Below, piece by piece: positions 1 through 12,022 of a stretch of 64,000 bases of DNA. Under the pieces are notes generated by a model. It had not been told where the DNA came from. It worked only from the letters and a program-made list of their open reading frames with translations, and did no database searches. Positions within the stretch are counted from its first letter, which is position 1. Each line of letters begins with the position of its first letter. The stretch is from Druceiella hillmani (lineage: Eukaryota; Arthropoda; Insecta; Lepidoptera; Hepialidae), in assembly GCA_039881145.1 (NCBI GenBank), contig JAYKKI010000004.1:43371001-43435000 (forward strand). The letters are read 5' to 3'. The translations under genes and the position numbers were made by a program.

Positions 1-3000
1 GTCAAATAAATAAATATCATATGAAGTCAAGTCACAAAAAACACTATTTGAAATTTCTTAATTATTTACAATAATATAAATTTAACAGAGTAGATAGATT
101 TCTTACTTAGATATAATAATTAATTTATAGTTTTATGTTCATTCTTATAACTTTATATAAAACGTTTCCTTATGATTATGTATTGAAGTCTTTTGTGGTT
201 AAAAGTAATATATTTTTAATTTAATCTTGTTCTATATATTTTACCCCAGTGCATGGTATAATAACGTTCTAAATTTGAATTTATTTAAATATATTCAAAT
301 TCGGCAGCGTTTTTAAAAAGTTGGGTTTATTTCGTCATGTATATCTGAAAATTTATTGTCTACAGAAACCTATGGAATCTTAACAAGAATTTAATATTTT
401 TTCATTAATTTCAGAATTTGTTTTTGTCTTTTACATCTAGAAAATGGTAATATTCAACCGTAATAATTTTTAAACGATGAAGCAAGTTATGCATATGAAA
501 ACTGTAGCAGCGTCTGGTAAAGGATCCAGCCTTGTATTCATTGTTTTTTTGTCTAGTTATTACCCCCAATTTCAAACTTTCATCCCAAATAGTAAAGCAA
601 AGTTAGGAATGTCAGCCCTTGATTTACAAATTATTATTTTAAAAAATATTTAACGTATTTTACTTAATATGAATAAATCTCATAGCTGACTACCAACATT
701 AATTATTGAAAATAACCATTAGAAGAATAACAAAATAAATAAATCTTAAATCATTTTACGGCGGCTCTCATTTCATTTACCGCAATATCTATCCGCAACC
801 GAATTATCTATCCGTGTTAAATGTAATTGTGTGAATAAATTGAGGTATTTCCAGTAATTATCGACTATCGATAATATCTTTAATACATTAATGTCGATGT
901 TCCTACTTGGCTTCTTGCGCACTTAATTAGGTGAAGGGAGCTAATATGGTGATCCGGTTTCATTTCCTCTCTTGGTCTGCATAGAATTATAAATTATTTA
1001 AATAATTACAAATTAATGAATTATAAATTATTTAATAAAACTCTAAATTTGCATACAACATTTTTGACGTTGAAATCTCCCTCGTCCAACCAACATCTGC
1101 ATGGTCGTTGTCAACAAATTACCTCAAAATGCATGATTGATAATATGTCCCCATTTTGCCTTGGAGGAAGATATGATTCTTGTTGTTATTGAAATTTAAT
1201 TTTTTTTTTTTAATTTTGAGTTCAAAATCACATTTTCAGAGTTACAGAATAACTGCAAGCATTTTCAAAGCAAGATTTTCATAAAATTAATACCAATATG
1301 TACTATTATTGAACTAATCGAATTAGTCTTTATATTGTGAAAATTTTACCAAGGTAAAAACCAGATTTGCCCCGTGGTTTCCCATGCGGTATATACTATT
1401 TGTATTCCACGTTCTTTAAAAATCTCCGATTCGTTATCGACGGGTGTACTTTAGATTATGAGTCTATAAATAAACAGTATTCTCCGACTTTTGTTACATT
1501 TATTATCACTGTTTTACTACTACGAATGGTAAGGTGATAATATTAAGTTTATAATTTTCTTCAAAGTATGGGTTTTTATACACGAAAATCAACACTCGAG
1601 TCTATTCGTGTCCTAAAACGGCGCTCCTTGGCAACGATATCGGCTAAATGATGACAAGGTTGCCTTAGTGTTTTTATTGTACGTAAGCGACTTTCGGCTC
1701 GATGTGTTTGGTCTTCTAAGAGTACCTTTGTTGTTTGTTTGTTTGTTGGATTGCTGAATCATTTCACGATGTGAATTTATTTCTAAGTGCTTCCCTTTTT
1801 ATTGTATTCGCTTTAAATTTTATATCGAATATAACAAAATTATAGTGTCCGGCGAAGTTATAGTGATTACTGAAATTGATCCAATGTACTTATTTTGGAA
1901 TTTTAATGTCGACGTGTATTTGACTTACTTATTGCAAAACGCTAGTAGATGAAAGTTATTTAGAACACTACAATATATTTTAAATATAAAGACAAAAACA
2001 AGAGTAAAATAAAAAGAGATAATGGTCGAGATAAATGGATGATTCAGATATTTACGCGTATAGCCAAAAATCATATAACAATAATACACATTATTATTGA
2101 AGGCAGTTAGTTGAAAGTTAGATCGATCGGAAGACCTAGTTATTGAATAATTGAAAGAAAGGTGCCTTTTAATGATAGCTACACTAGGTTTAAATTGCAT
2201 GTCTTGTATAGAGGCTCCTGATTATGAATAATTATAGTATATTTATTGTATCATTAACGATTTTATTCTCACTTGTTGGTAGTACGTATGTTTTGGACAA
2301 ACCCGGGAATAATCAAAAACTTTACTGACATCGATCACGATCCTTTTGGGAAGTTAGGTTGAAGAAGGTTACTAAAAATTAAGTATCGAATATATTGTGA
2401 AGCCATTATATAATAGAAAGTATGCGAATAAAATTCAAAGTAACGGAACCAGTATAATGTTCTGAAAATGTTAGAGTATGGCTTTTTTCCTTAATAATAC
2501 TCATGGAATGGTAATGCTATATTGGCGTCTGATTGTGCTTCCCAATGACATTACCTGGTAAATGCAGAGTAATACATTGTGCTGGAATGAATGGATTATA
2601 TTTGGAATATATAACGTCACAATAATTTATGTTGGTAAACTTTATAACTATTTTAAGCAGTTGAAAACAGTTGAATGCACGGACGTCGCAATTTTGGCTT
2701 TATAGTTTAGTATACGGTCTCGATGACATGATATTTCCCCATTTTTAACAAATGCAAATTTGCCATACGATGAAGTTAGTACGACTATACTTACATTGTT
2801 CTTTTTTATATGCAATATCTATTGTTTGTTACTGCTCCTAGTTTGAAATGTTACTCAAAGCGTTGGTACTACTGCGCTCATTAGCAGTCTTTTATATGTT
2901 TTCAAAATTATAAAATACGCTGCAATATCATTTTACGCATTATTCCAATGAGCTGCAACAAATAATAAGTGACACATTATTTCTGAGCCTTCTCCTCCCA

Positions 3001-5330
3001 AGTTTCAATATTAGTAGTTTTTTTTTTTGAGATAGCAAATCGATAAACTAATTAACAGAGTAACTATTCGTAGGTTCAGATATGAGAAATAATTTTATTT
3101 GTAAATGAAAATTAATTTGCTATAATAAGTATTTTGCAACTTTATAATATGAACATCGGTTGTGCAAGGAGTGTGGTTTTGTTTTCATTTTTAAGAGTAT
3201 AATATGAAACAGTGGAAAAATTAATTGAGAGTGATAAACAAATTAATTGTGAATAATCAAAAAATTATGTAATAAATTTTATCAAGCTAATCGTAAAAGT
3301 ACTTTACGAATTGGATCTGTATTTTTTCTCAAACGTAGCGTGATATTATAAAGCAATGCACACTTCATTTACTAGAAATGAAAATTATATTGAAGATGCC
3401 AGTCATGGAAGTGATTTGATACTGCGGACTTTAAAGTAAAGTATATGTGGAACTTCTGATTAAAAGAGTGAAAACAACTCATTTATTATTATATGTTAAG
3501 TGAATCTAACGAATGTCTAACCGTCTTGCTTTTCGATGCTTGCGTTCAAGCATTTTTTAAAGAAGGATTTTTGTTCCAAAGAATGTAGATGCTGGGCCAG
3601 CCACATAATTAAAAAAAAATTAATTTGAATTACAACTCCTGTACACTTATTCCAATCATAATTTTGTGGAAAAAACGAAGTGTTTCATGTCTTAAATCCT
3701 TTGGCAATTAATGTAGATTCAATACTACTCAACAATCGGTGGATTATTAATTACTTTTCCGAAGTACACTATTTTACTTAAGTATAACTCGACTTTCTTG
3801 CAATTTTTAAATGTAATAGCTTACTAATATACGAGAAAGACGTATTCTTGATAAGTATTACTTTGGAAGTTAGTATTAAAAATACTTCCAAAAAAACACT
3901 TCTCTTTTTCCAAGTTTCCAATTTGAAAAAAAAATTCTGAAGAAAAACATAAAGCGTAACTTGTGGAATATTCGTAAGTTTAATTTTATTAAGATATCTC
4001 AAATATTTGTGGAAAGAAATTAAATTAAAAATGGTCATCCATATTTCCTCTTTCAATATTTGGGTTGGAAGATTGAGATTAGGTTTAAAGATATTTCAGA
4101 TAAAGCATAATATTCCTAATTACGGGGCAAGATCTTTACAGCGGACGCTAGTGCAGTTTTGAAATTCAAATGCTTATGCTCACATAATCGTAGTAAACAC
4201 TTTTATCACACAATCGTAGTACCTGCCACTCTGAATATAATCGGACGGACAATTAAAAAATTAAATTTTCTTTATTTTTTTTAATACAGAAATTGTATCC
4301 TTTTTCAAACAAATTTCAATATGCTCCTATAATTATGAAAGAAAAGTTTGATTATGCTTTATACCTGAAAAAAATACCTTAAGAGTCCTATCTTTAATTT
4401 TATTTATAATTTCATTTTTATTTTATTATTTATCTTTATGTACCATCGGTATTTTTGACACGTATTACATAACAAATATAACGAATTTCATTTGACAATA
4501 TTGCATTGGAGACCTTTGTATTGAAAAAAAGTCTAAGTCGTAATTAATTTAAAAAAACTCACGAAAAATCAAATGCACTAAGTCTGTTGTCTAATAATGC
4601 AACTGTACACTAAAAATGTGACCGAAAGCACCCAAAATCATCTCCTGAACATATCGGGAGCGTATTATTTATACCGTAAGAGTTTTTGTTTCTATGCAAA
4701 ATTTAAATGCCATATTCTAATTTAAACAAAACTAAACTGAAATTTCATAGTCGTTTGAAGCCATTTCGATCAGACAAATTCAAAATCATAAAATATCGTT
4801 AACCCATGTAATAATATTATTATGTTTTCGTATTTATTACAGGCCAATTAATAATTATTATAAAGCATGGAAGGTCTTCGTAACATTGGTTCCTAAAAAA
4901 TTGGATGATGTACCAAAATTATAGGTAAAATAGTTTCAAGGATTTCAACACCAATTTAAATGTACGAATTTTAAACAGGAAATGCAAACTGAATCCAAAA
5001 TAACTTTGAAGGTAATACTTTTTCTTTGAATTTATTTTAATTTGTAGGTTTATTCTTAAATTTGACTATTTTGATACCAATACTGTGACTATACAAATCG
5101 AAAGAGGAGGAACCCACGCTAACGTATCGACTTAAAACTTTGGAAAACGAGCTGCTTAATTAGCTGCAGCAGATAAATAATAATAAGGAAGAAGGAAATG
5201 TTGTTCTCTATCGACTTTTCATTTTTGCCAAAGTTTTACTGTCACCATGGCTTGATAATAATACGTTTGGTTTTAAATCTTACAAGGTAAGACCAGAGAA
5301 AAGCCATTTATTACTGTGTAGAAATATTTA
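1..5330. other. AT-rich DNA without recognisable genes
   Basis: No open frame in this stretch resembles a protein I know. The longest frames (about 90 codons, at 1925-2200 and 3778-4056 on the minus strand) have the composition expected of random AT-rich sequence. There are small simple features only: a short TTTG run near 1727-1745 and a weak hairpin (TTGGAAGT with ACTTCCAA) near 3863-3891. It could be intergenic DNA or a long intron. Confidence 0.6.
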
Positions 5331-5672
5331 GTCTTCTTGATAATATATTTTACCCGATAAGGAAGAAGACAAGAGTATATTGTTATCGATATGTCTATAT
5401 GTAGGAATTTGGATAAGTACGCATGTATGTTTGTTGGTATATTGGTATGTAGTCATGTATTTTAAACGCCGGAAATACCTGTTTCAATTTCAACAAAAAT
5501 TATATTATTATATAATTCGTAAGTCGTGATATTCGGGGTATTATAAGTTCCATAAGCTTTAAAACTTGGAAAATAAAACTTTTTAACAAAAAAATTTAAC
5601 GAACTTCAAATAAATTCAAAATAAAAGTTGCATGGAAAGTACATAATAATAAAAATACTAGTAGGAATTAGA

Positions 5673-6186
5673 AATTGTGTAGTAAAATATTGTTTCGAAA
5701 CATGAATATATTTACAAAATATTGCTACTGTTGAAGATTTTTACTTAATAAGATATGGAAATTTAGTTGGCACATTTGTGGTAAAATATCGTTCCTAAAT
5801 ATGAATAAATTTGTAAAAAATTGCCATTGTTACAGATATTTGTAGTCGGTAATAAATAGAAAGTGATGCTTAGATACTATCCATATCTTATTCTCTCTAT
5901 CTCTCTATTTTTCTTACTTACATCCACATCAATATACACAGCATTTGACGGGTTTTGGCTTAGATTAAAATAGATTGCCAAGTATATCTCTCCCACCTTA
6001 CACACACATACTTATGCCACATGAGTGGTACATTAAACTTGGCATGGACTGCAGAAATATCTTCTTAAGAAGCGATATTTTACAGCAAAAGTAAAAATAG
6101 ATATTTCTGTTTTTATAAATTAGAAGTTTGTAACAGTAACGGTATTTTTCAAATTTTTCACATTCGGAAACGATATTTTACCGCCC
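5673..6186. repeat. Degenerate fold-back repeat, three related segments
   Basis: A segment near 5673-5745 (TAGTAAAATATTGTTTCGAAA...) recurs in direct orientation near 5775-5850 (TGGTAAAATATCGTTCCTAAA...). A third version lies near 6125-6186 in inverted orientation, ending in GGAAACGATATTTTACCG. The inverted pair is about 60 bp per arm with many mismatches and a spacer of ~280 bp. It looks like the eroded ends of a small inverted-repeat element, or an old local duplication. No coding sequence is associated. Confidence 0.45.
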
Positions 6187-7428
6187 AAGTTCCAGTCAAT
6201 ACTAACATTTTTGTTATTTTGTACTTTTTTATTGAGTGAAATCGGTTGGGGGGAGGAAAGCGGAATAAAATATATATGGGAAAGAATATTTTTGGATACA
6301 TTAACTTGAAACTTGGTTTAAATAATTTTCGATACAAATATTGGAAATAGTATTTTGGGATTCCCAAAATTCAATCCCTGAAAGGTTGCCCGGGATTTGG
6401 AAATTTATAAAATTTTTGAAATTGGAGCTTATTAACCTGATACATTACATAAATATTTTACTTAAAAAACGTACAAATACTTATTTTATCGATTTTTAAA
6501 ATTCAAATATGTCTGAATAACGATTTGAGTTTCAAGAAGTCTAACTTTACACTTTACTACTTTTTATTACCTACCTGAGGGAAAAAGTTTACAAATAAAT
6601 CAAACGTGCATTTGAACTATATTCTCTATAGATGAATATGTTATAAGAATTTATTGCGGCGACCTTTGGTCATCCGGAGGGAAGGCGATGGACTTGATCC
6701 ACCATATCACAAACACGACAATACCTAAAGTCACATGCAGCTGGAAGGTCGCTCTGAATATGGGAAATTTGTTTTCTGGTTTGAAATAATCCCGCCGCCC
6801 TTTTATTTCATCGATTTTTAGTCAAATTTAAATATAGATTTTGAATGAAAGTTCTCCATAAAAACATTGTAGAAGTCATAGTAATATCTGGTTGTATGAG
6901 AGAAACGGTTTTCGTCTCAAGAATACCGTTAATCAGGGTGAATTTTCGAGTTTAAGAGAATGTAGTCAAGGTGTGCGATGACTCAAGGACAGTTACAAAG
7001 GCCGGTAGTGACTTAAGCGAAGAATGTTATTATAATTTAAATAACGAGGGAGGAATTACCAATCAACAAGAGCAAAGTCGTGCTCGATAATTCGGTGTTT
7101 ATTAAAAGAATATCTTATTCCATATAATACCAAAGTTGACAAATTTAAATTTCGCAGGTCTTGAAATGTGTACCTAAATTAATTGATATAACTACTGGCT
7201 CGCTTACTAGCTACCAGGTAATTAAAATCTTTGGAACACCTCTAATAAGTACAAATATTAAAATTGGCACATAGCTGGCATTTTAAATTGTAATTTGAAA
7301 CGGATAAAGGTATTTTGGGGTAGATATACTACTAATTTTTAAAAAGTTATTAGACCGGTTTTATCCCGAGAGTTTGTTCGGGAAGTCTTAGGGAATGAAG
7401 CCGCAAAAATAACTTTGTAAACTGGTAA

Positions 7429-7444
7429 TGTGTGTGTGTATAAA

Positions 7445-7500
<56 letters not shown>
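7429..7500. repeat. (TG)n/(TA)n microsatellite
   Basis: A short TG run (7429-7440) passes into an interrupted TA tract that ends exactly where a Helitron-like 5' end begins at 7501. Confidence 0.95.
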
Positions 7501-7503
<3 letters not shown>

Positions 7504-8160
7504 TTGCTTAGTATAAAACAGAGTCGCTTCCCGCTTCTGTTTGTCCCTCTGTACGCTTAGATCTTTTAAACTACGCAATGGATTTTGATGGGGTTTTTAA
7601 TATCATTCAGTTAATTTCTTCCGGATGGTTTATAGGTACAATACACGTCTATATAATACCTGTATTTGAGGAAAATATAAAAAAAAATCAATGTTTCGTA
7701 AATAATTGAATTTTTGGCCCTTTCATTACTAACGTTGACTAAAATATGAGATATATCAAAACGTTGTACTATGGAATTGTGAACTTTAAAAATATCTACA
7801 AAAAGGTCCAGGATGGCATATATCTGTATCCTACGAATAACACAAAGTGACCATTTTTATGCGATCGATATTTATTTTATTTGTGGGTTATACTTAAATA
7901 AGTTGGTTATGTTAGGCATTTAATGAACATAAAATTTGCTCTCTATAGCAAATCATTATCATTATCAGTAATATTTTAGAAAATACCACAGATTTAAAAT
8001 GATCAAAAATCATTATGTGTGATTTTGATGCCGTGCACGGACTTCGGCGGCGGTGGGCGGCGGCAGCGCGTGCCTATAAATAGCGCGTCGCAGAACGCGC
8101 GTTACCCTTTAACATTGTATGATTATCGGAGGATTATCTATCATGGAAGTACGACGTGCT
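7501..8160 (+). mobile_element. Helitron-like 5' end fragment (candidate)
   Basis: The sequence starts with TC directly after an A in the (TA)n tract, as expected for a Helitron 5' terminus (A|TC). It continues TCCTTGCTTAGTATAAAACA, then a block (about 7520-7600) of the 'AGTCGCTTCCCGC...TGTCCCTCTGTACGCTTAGATCTTTT...ACTACGCAATGGATTTTGATG' type that I remember from many arthropod repeats near Helitron starts. A GC-rich block with a TATA box follows at 8036-8106. No Rep or helicase frame follows, so this is a non-autonomous copy or a broken end. The right boundary is uncertain. The family call rests on memory of similar sequences. Confidence 0.45.
8036..8106 (+). promoter_or_regulatory. GC-rich block with TATA box
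   Basis: A ~70-bp island of very high GC (GGCGGCGGTGGGCGGCGG) in otherwise AT-rich DNA contains CCTATAAATAG, a good TATA-box match at about 8074-8084. CGCG-rich sequence follows (GCGCGTCGCAGAACGCGCG). An ATG at 8144 opens only seven codons. It has the shape of an RNA polymerase II core promoter, perhaps belonging to the Helitron-like fragment that starts at 7501. Transcription cannot be judged from sequence alone. Confidence 0.4.
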
Positions 8161-8319
8161 TTTTAGCTCATCAATTCCTTTTATATTAGGTGAGATTTTG
8201 TGAGAAAATAAAATTACCAAAAAAAACGTTATTTAATTTTTTAATCGATTTAAAAGTAGTAAGTTCTCAGTTTGCCTGTAGTTTTTTTTAAATGTCCGCG
8301 AAATTCTGACGTCTTTTCA

Positions 8320-8475
8320 AGACTTGTTACTTTTAAACTAGTATTTTGGGCTTCACGCAGAGACTCTGTTCTTGATGTTTAGGTTCCAAATACTCAGGCC
8401 TATTGTTCCAGGGGTTCAGCTGCCTTAACCGTGAAACTTGGAAATGTACAGTTTGTTTAGAATTCTCTAGCTAAA
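8320..8475. repeat. Tandem-repeat monomer separated from its array
   Basis: This segment carries the same signature as the array downstream (AGTATTTTGGG...CACGCAGAGACTCTGTTC, then GGTTCCAAATACTCAG...CCGTGAAACTTGG). It is separated from that array by the ~560-bp insertion at 8476-9035. Confidence 0.6.
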
Positions 8476-9035
8476 TGTCAAAAACGGAACCCTTATAATT
8501 TCGTACTGTCCCTCTGACTGTCTGTCCGAATGCCACAGCTATTTTACACGGAGTTTATTGGCACCATATAAATGATATTTGGATGGTAGGTGTTTTCTAT
8601 GAATCGCTAAACAATAAAAGACTAAAATTATAAATCAAAGTAATATTAGGAATGGTACTCCATAGACGTAACAGAGGGATGAAAAGAAATCCAGTGCACA
8701 TAGGCTGTGAGACATCATTAGATGGGTCTTAAATATGATACAGAGGTTTCAAAATAACTTTTTTATTTAAGTAAATAGTTGGTGAGATATGCGTTTCTAA
8801 ATTCTGAAAAGTGAGTACCCCGTAAATTTTCAACTTACGCATGTAAAATTCTGAAAAAAATAAGGATAGAACTTGAAAAAAAAAAATGACTTGAATGATA
8901 GATGTTGTATAGCTTTTGAGATATGAGATATTTTCAATATCGACCGTGCTTTAAGAAACATGAACTTACAACTCCAACATTGTTTGTTGCTATGGAACCC
9001 TTCGTGCACGAGTGGGATTCGTACTTGACTGCTTT
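8476..9035 (+). mobile_element. Non-autonomous repeat of lepidopteran type
   Basis: The block begins near CAAAAACGGAACCCTTATAA with TGTCCCTCTGACTGTCTGTCCG soon after. It ends near GGAACCCTTCGTGCACGAGT...ACTTGACTGC. I recall both ends from a repeat very common in moths and butterflies ('ggaacccttatag...gtctgtctgtccg' and 'ggaacccttcgtgcgcgagtccgactcgcacttggcc'). It has no coding capacity. It interrupts the tandem array: related monomers lie on both sides, and GAATT is found at each junction and may be a target duplication. Confidence 0.5.
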
Positions 9036-10180
9036 TGAATTAGTATTTAGGATATCAAGCAGAATCGGTCTTTGATCATCGAGTTCGAACCCCACAGTAG
9101 GATTTTTGCATTCTTGACTGTGAGACTTAAATATCTACTGTTTTTTAATTAGTATTTTGGGTCTCACATAGAGTTTCTGTCACTAAATTCCGGGTTTTAA
9201 TTCCTTAGTTCTGATGCTACAGGAGTACTACCTGCATAAACTGTAAGGCTTGTGGATCTGCTGTTTATAACTAATATTGTGGGTCTCGAGTAGGAACTCT
9301 GCCATTGAACTACGGGTTCTAACTAATCGGTCTTGATGCCGTATTTCTGACACACAAGGAGCTGCTGTTTTCACAAATTAGTGTTACAGATCTTCATCAG
9401 GAAAATCTTATATTGTAGATTTCAAGCAAAGACTCTGTCATTAATGTTCTCGTTCCAAATATTCAACCTTAATGCGTGTCTAAACCGTGGAACTTGAAGA
9501 TATACTCTTTTTAAACCAGTATTTCGGGTCCCAAGCAGTGACTCTGCCATTTATTTCCGGGTCGCAATTCCTCAACCTTGATACTACAGGGATATTGCCT
9601 GCATAACCCTTGCGACTTGAGGACTTGCTATTTTAAAATTAATATCATTTATCTCAAGCAAAATATGCGTCATTTAATTCCGGGCTCAAATTACTCAGCC
9701 CAGACACTGAGAAGGTAATGTCGGATTAAATTGTAACGTTTGAAGATCTATTTTTTCCAAATTAATATTTTGGTTCTTAAGCAGAAACTCCGTCATTGAA
9801 TTCGGGTCATTAATCCTAATATCTGCTTAATCCGTGAGATATGAAGTTCTGATATTTTAAAAATAGTATTGCGGGTCTTAAGCAAAGACTCTGTCAGAGA
9901 ACTGCGGTTTAAAACTCCTCAGTACTGCCTACCTTAACCGTGACATTTAGAGATCTACTGTTTTGTAATTAGTATTGTGGGTATCAAGTTTTGTAATTAG
10001 TATTGTGGGTATTAAGTAACCAAGGCTTTAAACTTTGGGTTTCAATTCAGCATCAGAACGCACTACTTGCTTAAATCGTAAGTTTTAAGAATTTGCTGTT
10101 TTTAAATTAGTATTATAGAACTCAAGTAGAATTTATGTCACTGAACATCCTCGACCTGATTCTGCATTGGTAATGCCTGT
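9036..10180. repeat. Degenerate ~110-bp tandem repeat array
   Basis: About ten diverged copies of a unit built round 'TTAGTATTNTGGGTCTCAAGCAGAGACTCTGTCA...TTCCGGGTTCNAATTCCTCAG...CCTGCNTAACCNGTGAGACTTGAAGATCTGCTGTTTT'. Copies of the TAGTATT start lie near 9041, 9150, 9270, 9380, 9518, 9639, 9762, 9864, 9970 and 10108, giving spacings of about 102-140 bp. A 28-bp stretch (TTTTGTAATTAGTATTGTGG...) is duplicated in tandem near 9960-10017. No frame is conserved between units, so this is satellite-like non-coding DNA. Confidence 0.8.
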
Positions 10181-10727
10181 TTTATGTATGTTAACTATGA
10201 AATATGTCTTTTGACATATCTCTGACATTAATTAACTAATCTAGATTATTCTTTTCTTTTTATTTGAAAGTTCCCAATATAGTGTCTTAAAAAATTAATT
10301 AGAGTTTGATAACGGAAATTAAAAATACACCATATAATTTATCAACAACTAACAGCACAAGTGTCGTGTTTGAGTTTAGAAAATATAAATCTAATGATAA
10401 TCTAATACCTGAGCCCTGAAATTTTAATACGGCCAAGGATGGCATAAATAAACCCTTTAGCTATTTCAGATTGTAATAATTATGGAGCCGGCGAAAGATG
10501 GAGGGTTCTTGTAACTCTTCACCGATGAGGAGTAAATTCATCAAGTTGGCGCTCGCAGCAATTGTCTCGATATAAGTAAATATAATAATAAAGTAAAAAA
10601 ATAATAAAGTAAATAGGCAGATATGTATATAAAATTACAAAAAAAGTCGTAAAGTAACTATAATGTTAGGAAGTAAATAGATAAGTAAGTATATGTAACA
10701 GTAATATTGGTGGATATATAAGTATGT

Positions 10728-10733
10728 ATGGAC

Positions 10734-10788
<55 letters not shown>

Positions 10789-10821
10789 TAAATATATATA
10801 CATATATATATATATATATAA

Positions 10822-10886
<65 letters not shown>
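10728..10886. repeat. Long interrupted (TA)n microsatellite
   Basis: About 155 bp of TA repeats with single-base interruptions (ATAAATATAAATATATATACAT). It forms the left flank of the unit that contains the pyrimidine-rich tract. Confidence 0.97.
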
Positions 10887-11960
10887 GAACCAGGTGACCG
10901 AGCGATGCTCGGTTTATTTCGAATTGCTTAGTTCATGATATTAGATTTAGTATTACATTTTCTTCTCTTTCCCAATCCCTTTCCCTTTGCCTTTGCTTTA
11001 TTTTTCGGTCTCGCTTTCCCCCTCGCCTTCCCGTTCGCCTTCGCGTCCCCTCGCATTCACTTTCGCGTTTGCATTGGCCTCGCGTTCGCCTTCCACTACA
11101 CCTTCTTATTCTCCTTCCCCACTTCTCATCTTCACCTCCCCTTTCCCATCCCTTTTCACATACCCCTTCCCCGTCCTCCCTTCACCCACACTTTCGTCTC
11201 CCCCTTCACACCCTCACCACACCTTTCTTTGTTCCTTCTTCCCGGTCCGCTTCCCCGTCCCTTTCCCTTCCACTCCCCTTCCCTTCCCTTCCGCTCCTTC
11301 TTCCCCTTCCCTTACGCTCCCCCTTCCCCGTCCTTACTGGTCCCCTTTTCCTTCCGGCCCCCCTTCTCTTTCCCTTACGTTCCCTCTTCCCTTCCGCTTC
11401 CTCTTTCGTTTTGCTCCCCCTTCCCCATCCCTTCCGCTCCCCTTCCCCTTACCTTTCCTTTCCTTTACCTTCCCTTCCTCTTCACATCTCCCTTCCCCGC
11501 TCCTCTCACCACCCCTTTTCCCTCCTCTCACCCTCCTCCTCTACTCCCCTTACCCTTCCCCTCTCTCTCTCTACTCCCCTACTCCTCCCCCTCTACTCCC
11601 CTTCCCCGACTCCTACCCTTGCCCTCCCCATCCTCTCCCCTACCCGGTCCCTCTCCCTTCATGCACCTCTCCTCCTCCCCTCCCCCTTTCCATTCCCCTC
11701 TCTCTGTACCTGCACCAACCTGTTCTCTCCTATGTTTTTCCATCAAAAGTTATTTAGTTTTAATAAAAGTGTTCATAGTAATTTTGAAAATTTTAAATGG
11801 CTGCCATTTCCAAAATAATTAACCGAAAAAGCTCATCTTCAAAATTATTTAATATAATCCCCCAAGTAATAAATATGCCAAATTTCAGTGAAATCGTTGG
11901 AGCCGTTTCCGAGAAACTATTTACATATATACATACAAGATTTGCTCGTATAATAGTATA

Positions 11961-11962
<2 letters not shown>
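10887..11962 (+). mobile_element. Candidate non-autonomous element between two (TA)n tracts
   Basis: The unit starts GAACCAGGTGACCGAGCGATGCTCGGTTTATTTCG, containing a perfect 7-bp hairpin (ACCGAGC-GAT-GCTCGGT) at about 10895-10911. It ends with a segment of the type seen at many insect TE ends (AAATTTCAGTGAAATCG, GGAGCCGTTTCCGAGAA, then TACATACAAGATTTGCTCGTATAATAGTATAAG at 11880-11962). Both outer edges abut (TA)n tracts. The centre is the pyrimidine tract described separately. A Helitron or Helentron relationship is possible because of the hairpin and the flanking TA, but no terminus is diagnostic. Confidence 0.4.
10957..11745 (+). repeat. Pyrimidine-strand tract (CCCTTTC-type), ~790 bp
   Basis: The plus strand is almost entirely C and T, with scattered A and G, in runs such as CCCTTCCCCTTCCCTTCCG. 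No fixed period is apparent. The long open frames here on the plus strand (up to 295 codons of Pro, Leu, Phe, Ser) exist only because stop codons need purines. This is low-complexity sequence and not a gene. Such homopurine-homopyrimidine DNA can adopt triplex (H-DNA) structure. Confidence 0.9.

Positions 11963-12019
<57 letters not shown>
11963..12019. repeat. (TA)n microsatellite
   Basis: A pure TA tract that forms the right flank of the unit at 10887-11962. Confidence 0.97.

Positions 12020-12022
<3 letters not shown>

Noticed and set aside
9060..9080. GAGTTCGAACCCCAC, a good tRNA B-box match
   Set aside because: It is one variant of the satellite unit segment GGGTTCNAATTCC. There is no A box at the right distance and no tRNA fold.
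10935..11822. 295-codon open frame rich in Pro, Phe, Leu and Ser (and overlapping frames)
   Set aside because: It is open only because the strand lacks purines and so lacks stop codons. There is no domain, and overlapping frames are equally long.
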